Shown here piece by piece: positions 58,801 to 64,000 of a stretch of 64,000 nucleotides of DNA (its first letter is position 1; every line of letters begins with the position of its first letter). The notes under the pieces were generated by a model. That model was not told the origin of the DNA. It worked only from the letters and a program-made list of their open reading frames with translations, and searched no databases. Origin of the DNA: Proteromonas lacertae (Eukaryota; Sar; Bigyra; Opalinata; Proteromonadidae); NCBI GenBank assembly GCA_002245135.1, contig NGBS01000592.1:1-64000 (forward strand), in the 5' to 3' direction. Both the position numbers and the translations under genes were made by a program.

Positions 58801-60369
58801 GAAATGGCAAAGAGAATAAGGCAACTAGTTGGAGATAATATAGAAGAAAGTGGAAATGATAATGTTTATAACTTTAGAACTACCAGAAGTATACCATCTG
58901 AAGAAGAAAGAGAAAGAAGAAGAAAGAATAGTAACAGTCGATTCAAGAGTAGTGCATTTGTGGTTATAGATGATGATGGTAATGATTTTAGTGGAATAAA
59001 TAAAATATTAAGAAAAAGTAATAATGAAAATAATAATAATAAAGAAGAAGTTATTGTTGAATTAAGTGATTCAGATAAAGAAGAAAATGAAAGTGAAGAT
59101 AGTGATATAGAAATAATTGATAATCATATCACTCCTTTAAATAATAATAATACACGAAGAACAACAGTAATTTCTAATAGAAATAATAATAGACCATCAA
59201 TCCAGCAAACACCTCCACCTTTTTCTTTGAATAATAATAATAATAATAATAATTCTATTTCTCCTTCTCCTATTCCACCACCTACTATTCGTAAAAAGAT
59301 TTCATTATCTACTGATGATGGTGATAGTAGTGAATTTGTAGATTTATCAGAAATAGAAGCTGATGAATCAATACATAATAAATACTTGAATATTGAGAGT
59401 AAAGAAAGTAATAATAATAATAATAATAATGTAAATGATAGTGATTCTTTCCATACAGTAATTTCATCACATTCTTTAGAAGAAAACAATAATAATAGTG
59501 TTAGTAACAATAACAGTGGTATAAATATAAATGAAAAGAGTAAAGAATCAATGGAATTAGATGATTCTACAATCTTAGATGAAGATTTAGCAAATGGTGA
59601 GATTGAACCACTAAATTTAGATGAAGAAATTTTACCATTAATAGAACCAAAACATCCTCCACAATCACCAATAAAAGATGATAGTATAATAAAAAGAAAA
59701 GAAGAAAAAGAAGAAAAAGTGGAAGAAGAAATGGAATTAGATGAATCACCAATTCCTGATGAAAATATTGAAATAGAAGAACAACCACAACAACAGAATG
59801 GTAATAGTAATGCAATGGAAGAATCAATGATAGATAATAATGAAGATAGTAATGTTAAAAATGATCAATTTGATAGTTATTCGCCTATAATGATAGATGA
59901 ATATGATGGTATTAATGGAGATGTTTATGATTTAGAAGATGTATATGGATCAGTAGTAGAGAATAATGGAAATATAAAAGATGAAGTTAAAAAAGAACAA
60001 GAGAATTTAATAAAAGAAGAAAATAGTGTAAAAGAAGAAGAAAATAAAGTAAAAAGTGAAGAAGTTTCATATAATGAAAGTGACTCAGAAATTGTATGTG
60101 AAGTGCACAGAGAAAATGGTTTGAAAAAGAAAATAGTTGTTACACATTGTAGATGTTTTATTGATGAAAATAAGATGAAAGAATATAATGATTTAATAAA
60201 ATTAGGTAAAGAAAAAGAAGATGAAATAAATATGTGTGATGATGAAAATGATTTAAAGAAGATTGTATTGGAAATACTATATATATACTTAAAAGCATTG
60301 GATATTTGTGATGATGATATATCTATTCATTCAACAGTTAAATTGTTAAAAGGGGTAGTTAAATTATAA
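55861..60369 (+). CDS. ERCC6L: ERCC6L/PICH-like SNF2 translocase with TPR ends
   Basis: ATG at 55,861 and a 26-nt intron (55,877-55,902). The N-terminus has a TPR (LQNEENFKEAILYFKKALEM); a linker and a second TPR (YYKKAKECEEGGDFLLAREY) precede the ATPase core. Motifs: DEMGLGKTIQ (Walker A), LDEGHLIKD (motif II), LLTGTPLQN, then the C-lobe with RLDGSITSVEDRQDIMDKFN and RAYRIGQTKDVIVYRFI. An Asn- and acidic-rich tail follows. The C-terminus has the Cys/His block THCRCFIDENKM typical of the PICH family domain and a last TPR-like helix pair. PICH binds ultrafine DNA bridges in anaphase. CSB/ERCC6 is less likely because of the TPRs at both ends. The predicted length of about 1,300 residues fits. 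Confidence 0.88.
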
Positions 60370-60446
60370 ATATATCTTCTATAAATTCTGGATTTTATTT
60401 TATTTTTATTGGAAAATGAGAAAAAAGAAAAATACATATTATATTA

Positions 60447-61058
60447 TTAAAATAAATTTTCATATCTTCTCTTCAAATCTTTCAAAGGTTGTGGAATAAA
60501 TCTCAATCTCTTCATCATATAATTCTCTAATATTCCTAGCTGTCCTCTCATATCGTTCAATATCCTTTGATAATAAATAACTCTTTTATTTGCTTCTTCT
60601 GTAGTTACATGTAATTCATCCACTTCTTTTGATAATGTTTCTATTTTTTCATTCTTTTCTTCTTTCTCTTTATCCCATACAACTTGGGCTTCATTCCATT
60701 TCACTATTTGTTCATTTAATTCTGTGTTCTTTTGAATAACTTCTTCATTACTTTGGTTCTTTTCATGAACTTGATTTCTTAAATCTTCACATACTCCTTG
60801 AAAACTGATATATAATTGTCTTGCCAAATTGTCCACTTCTTCAAGCGTACAGTTTGGTGGAATAATTGATTCATGATCTTTTCCACTACATCATAATATT
60901 AATTAATAATATTATATATACTCTTCTGGTGGAAATGTTAATTTATGAACATCATTTATATATTTGAAAAACACATCTTCCAATCTTTCTCTTCTTTCAC
61001 ATTCTAGTTTTATTTCTGCTGTTCTTTTTTCTAACCATTTTTCTAATACTACTTTCAT
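60447..61058 (-). CDS. Small coiled-coil protein
   Basis: ATG at 61,058 (MKVVLEKWLEKRTAEIKLEC). Two exons are joined over an intron of about 36 nt near 60,885-60,920. Nearly the whole protein of about 190 residues is helical and charged (KETHxx-free heptads such as WNEAQVVWDKEKEEKNEKIE). It ends LRFIPQPLKDLKRRYENLF. No family is recognised. It lies tail to tail with PICH and head to tail with another coiled-coil gene. Confidence 0.6.
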
Positions 61059-61078
61059 TGTTATTAATGAAATTTTAA

Positions 61079-61594
61079 TTATTTATGTGATTTAAAAAAG
61101 GATATTATATTTTTCATTAATTTATTTATTTCTCTTTCTTTTTCTTCCACTAAATCACATTTATCATGTAGTTCTCTTTCTAATTGAACTTTTTTCTTTG
61201 TTAATTTTGTATTAGATTCTATTATAAAAATCATTTAGTGATATATACTTAGTTTTGCTAATGTTTTGTTACATTTTTCTATTTTTGATATTAGTTTTTT
61301 GTATTCTGCTCTTGCAGAGAAGCTCTTTGGCGCAAAACAATTTTTACACACTGGAGGATAACCATTTGTTAAATTATCTAATTTGTCTTGCATTGAACGA
61401 ATCTCTCTCTATTTTATGATATTACAATTTAAGCATAAATTATACTTGAGATTTTTCCAAACTCATTTTACTCTGAATTAAGAGATTTTTAAGCTGAGTG
61501 TTTTCATTTTCTAAAGCAGCATTTTTCTTTAACTACAAAGATCAATTTCATGATAATATACTTCAATCGCATGCAACCTTTTATAATCAGCCAT
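61079..61594 (-). CDS. Coiled-coil protein with a CxxC pair
   Basis: ATG at 61,594 (MADYKRLHAIE). Short exons give LKKNAALENENTQLKNLLIQ and a segment with CKNCFAPKSFSARAEYKKLI, then charged helices to TAA at 61,079. The single CxxC motif with a nearby Pro might bind metal, but no second pair is seen. Only 20 bp separate it from the next gene on the same strand, so a fused gene cannot be excluded. Confidence 0.5.
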
Positions 61595-61658
61595 AATACA
61601 AATTTGAAAATTCAAAAAACTCAAACAGTTTGACAATTAAGAAGAGTATTTTGAAGAA

Positions 61659-62627
61659 ATGGCTCAGAATTTTGATGTGAAAGAAAATGAATTTGAAAAC
61701 CATATCAATGCCCAAGTATATCTCATAATATGATTGAATAATAGGAAGAAATGTTTGATACAACGATTCCGGATAGTTCTAGTGATGAAGAAGAGTCAGG
61801 AAGAAAATATTCAAAAAAGCATGAAAGTACAATGTCTTTGAATACAAACAATAATGTTGTGTATTTTTAATCGTTCTATGAGTTTATAGTTATGGAGTAC
61901 CATCTGTAGTGAATTTTTATAATTGGGAGAAAGAAAAAAATCCAGTAAAAACATTGATAATCAAAAACTCAGGATCAATCTGTGAAGAAGTGATATTAAG
62001 AGGTCCAATAACCAATAGATTTACTCTAACTCCAGAGTTCAAAATACACCCATATACATTACAACCAACAGAACAAATATCATTTAAAATACATTTTCAA
62101 TTAGACTCAAAAGATCCAAATTCAATACTATATGAAAATTTTAGAGATAAAATAATGGGATTTACTAAGTACTACACATTCACAATACCTATAAATGCAT
62201 ATAAAGTAGGAAGAGAAGGTGATGATATTTCATTCACACCAGCAATTGATACTTTGATTATAAAACCACCAGACCGATCATTATTCTCTATAGCAAGACC
62301 TAAAACGTATTAAAATCCATTATTTCCTATTAATTCTATAGATCGATGAGTAGACCTCAAACATCCTCAGTAAATAGTGATTTGATATATAATCCACGAT
62401 CTGATCCAGTCACAAATGATTCTTCATCCAGTTCAGCTGATCCCCCTGAGATATTGACATTAGATCACCTTCCAGAGCCAAATAAGGCTTCTAATACATC
62501 AGAATTTATGTTTCCTGATGAGAATATCAATCCAAGAGATTATATATCAATGTTGAAGGATAAACATAAGAGAGATAACAAAGATATTTATAAAGTAGAA
62601 GAAAAAGTCAAAAAAGATGATAAATAA
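61659..62627 (+). CDS. ASH-domain-like protein
   Basis: ATG at 61,659 (MAQNFDVKENEFENHINAQ), acidic N-terminus, introns of 29 nt near 61,715 and 61,870. The middle is an immunoglobulin-like beta sandwich of the MSP/ASH type: VNFYNWEKEKNPVKTLIIKN, SGSICEEVILRGPITNRFTL, HPYTLQPTEQISFKIHFQLD and TKYYTFTIPINAYKV. Such domains are found in hydin-like and other ciliary proteins. After a 36-nt intron a Pro/Ser-rich C-terminus follows. A ciliary role is inference from the fold only. The 5' gap to the divergent coiled-coil gene is 64 bp. Confidence 0.6.
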
Positions 62628-62652
62628 GATTTAAGTTAGGTAAATAATTATT

Positions 62653-63751
62653 TTATTTGTAAAGTAATTTTCTATTTCTATCTATTATGTTATTATTATC
62701 TGAAGATTTTGATTCACTCACATGTGAAGGTAATTTTTCATTTGTTTTACTTTCACTATTCTTAGATTCTTCGATATGAATTGGTCTTTTAATAATTTCT
62801 TTATTCGACTTATTTTCTCCTTCATCTTTGTTAAATTTGCTTTCTTCTTTATTAGTCTTACTCTCTCCTTTATTGGATTTACTTTCCTCCACTTTATCTC
62901 TATTATTACTCTTTGATTCTTCAATATAAAATGTTTTTCTAACAAATTCTTTATTACTTTTACTTTCTTCTTTATATCTATCTGTTTTACTCTCCTCCTT
63001 CTTATTGGATTTACTTTCTTCTTTGTTTGTTTTTGATTCTTCATTATTCCTTTTACTTTCAGACAATGCTTCTTTTCTTTTCATATCAATTTTACTTTCT
63101 TCCATTCTATCATTATTATTATCTCTTCTTCTATCTTCTTTACTTTCATTTTCATCTATTTTACTTTCATTGAAATTGTTATGATTATTGGGATTTATCA
63201 TTATTTCACCGTTATATGGAGTTGGTTGATATTCTTCATTTATATTATTTTCTGCTTCTTTCATTTCACTCAATTTCACATTATATGGTTCATTAATCTT
63301 TGATTCATTATTAGATGGATCAAAATGAGAAATTATGGTAGAGATGGGTATTTCTTCAAACGACCTTAGGCACAATTGTGAAGATATTGATGGATCAAAA
63401 TGAGCTTCATTTGAATCTACTACAAACAAAGCATTCAAAAATTTAGCGTAATGTACAGTGTTAGGTCTAAGAATGTACTTAAATCTAAACATTAATTGCC
63501 TTAGTTCTCCTTCTGTAATTGGAAAATCTAGATATTGAGCAACTTTTCTAAAATCACCATATGACAAAAATTTACAACCTAAAGGATCATATTGGTTAAA
63601 AACAGCGGATATATCTACACCAACCTTAATGAGGTAATTTAGTCTATTTCTAACTTTATTTATTCTATACAAATATAAAAAATCAGGAAATACACAACAT
63701 CCATAAAATAAACAGAAAAAGTAAATTTCTTCTGGAATTTACAACTGTCAT
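62653..63751 (-). CDS. EF-hand-like protein with ESK(S/T)NK-repeat tail
   Basis: The long exon (63,672-62,653) starts after a probable intron; a first exon with ATG at 63,751 is a tentative choice. The first 120 residues look like paired EF-hand-type helices with a degenerate loop: VFNQYDPLGCKFLSYGDFRK and LDFPITEGELRQLMFRFKYI. Few acidic calcium ligands are present, so calcium binding is doubtful. The tail is very charged and contains at least ten copies of a short unit EESK(S/T)NK. Some protist cytoskeletal proteins have such EF-hand plus disordered layout. Start uncertain. Confidence 0.6.
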
Positions 63752-63855
63752 GTCTATATAAGTAATTTGTGTCATTTCATATATCTCACCAAACTAATCG
63801 AATTCGATCATCCTTTTGTTATGTCAATCTTTTAATTACTTATTTATAATCGAAT

Positions 63856-64000
63856 ATGCCGAATAAAGCTCAAACATTCATTCATGGCAATAATGAAGGC
63901 GCGAAACGTTTTATAAAACCTACTATTCAGATGATGAAGAAGCAACCATTTAATAGTGCGATACGAGGTTCAAAGCCTTCAAACAAGGTTCTATTACGAA
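63856..64000 (+). CDS. 5' part of an unidentified basic protein
   Basis: ATG at 63,856 opens MPNKAQTFIHGNNEGAKRFI, and the frame stays open to the window end (48 residues). It is basic and Asn/Lys-rich. The rest of the gene is outside the window. Not identified. Confidence 0.5.
   Translation, partial: MPNKAQTFIHGNNEGAKRFIKPTIQMMKKQPFNSAIRGSKPSNKVLLR

Noticed and set aside
59124..59510. Leu/Ser-rich reading frame opposite the PICH gene
   Set aside because: Antisense of Asn- and acidic-rich codons in the PICH tail; no independent features.
1..64000. CRISPR arrays, bacterial operons or phage genes
   Set aside because: No regularly spaced repeats; spliceosomal introns and eukaryotic ribosomal proteins show nuclear eukaryotic DNA.
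1..64000. tRNA or rRNA genes
   Set aside because: No GC-richer block with a tRNA TPsiC-like box or rRNA-like segment was noticed by eye. A tRNAscan and Rfam search would be decisive.
1..64000. Non-standard genetic code
   Set aside because: TAA, TAG and TGA all end recognisable genes at expected places (eL6 TAA, eS26 and eL42 TAG, the 34,126 gene TGA).

Overview
This is nuclear DNA of an extremely AT-rich, gene-dense protist. Genes lie on both strands, are packed with spacers often under 150 bp, and are split by many very short GT-AG introns (mostly 20-45 nt, start GTAT.., end ..TAG). Translation fits the standard code, since TAA, TAG and TGA all end recognisable genes. Proteins carry long Asn, Gln and Ser runs from AAT and CAA repeats. 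The two EGF-rich secreted proteins have the CPxGPDP / GWDxNRIxGCxC layout I associate with stramenopiles. A CFAP20-domain protein, a Tctex-type dynein light chain and an ASH-like protein suggest a flagellated cell. The lineage (a stramenopile-like flagellate) is an inference; no rRNA or other decisive marker is present.

Left end (1-7,968) is accessory DNA. A decayed transposable element encodes a DDE integrase (2,380-4,095) and C48/Ulp1-type cysteine protease reading frames (796-2,200). A multi-exon gene for a periplasmic-binding-protein-like receptor (4,183-6,425) and a TAG-interrupted reading frame (6,588-6,894) follow. Copies of a CCGCCATAYGGGG motif lie at 437-478 and, inverted, at 7,772-7,805, and may mark the limits of an inserted unit of about 7.3 kb.

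The main body (7,969-64,000) is ordinary but interesting nuclear genes. In order: a CABIN1/HIR3-like histone-chaperone subunit carrying a PHD finger; ribosomal protein eS26; two basic/coiled-coil proteins; two convergent EGF-rich paralogues flanking a pseudokinase-LRR gene; a three-domain fusion Arb2(FAM172)-FYVE-AGC kinase; a GAF-like protein; a large unknown protein; a GNAT acetyltransferase; a CFAP20-domain protein with an OCRE-like tail; a triple-RRM protein and its truncated duplicate on either side of a BTB-BACK-He_PIG-SPRY gene; an SLC35-type nucleotide-sugar transporter; COP9 signalosome subunit 7; an ankyrin membrane protein; an ANKRD13 homologue; a Tctex-type dynein light chain; ribosomal proteins eL6 and eL42 from a shared divergent promoter; a two-copy BUD31-type zinc-cluster protein with an RS centre; an FHA protein and a coiled-coil protein that may be one gene; an ERCC6L/PICH translocase; two coiled-coil proteins; an ASH-like protein; an EF-hand-like protein; and the start of a cut-off gene.

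The most notable points are the Arb2-FYVE-AGC fusion, the pseudokinase-LRR gene, the tandem BUD31-like zinc clusters, the PHD finger inside a CABIN1-like protein, introns possibly as short as 15-20 nt, and a recurring pattern of single-base frame breaks inside otherwise conserved genes. The genes do not form one pathway. Loose themes are chromatin and chromosome segregation (CABIN1-like, PICH), flagellar or cytoskeletal parts, translation, and signalling or surface proteins.
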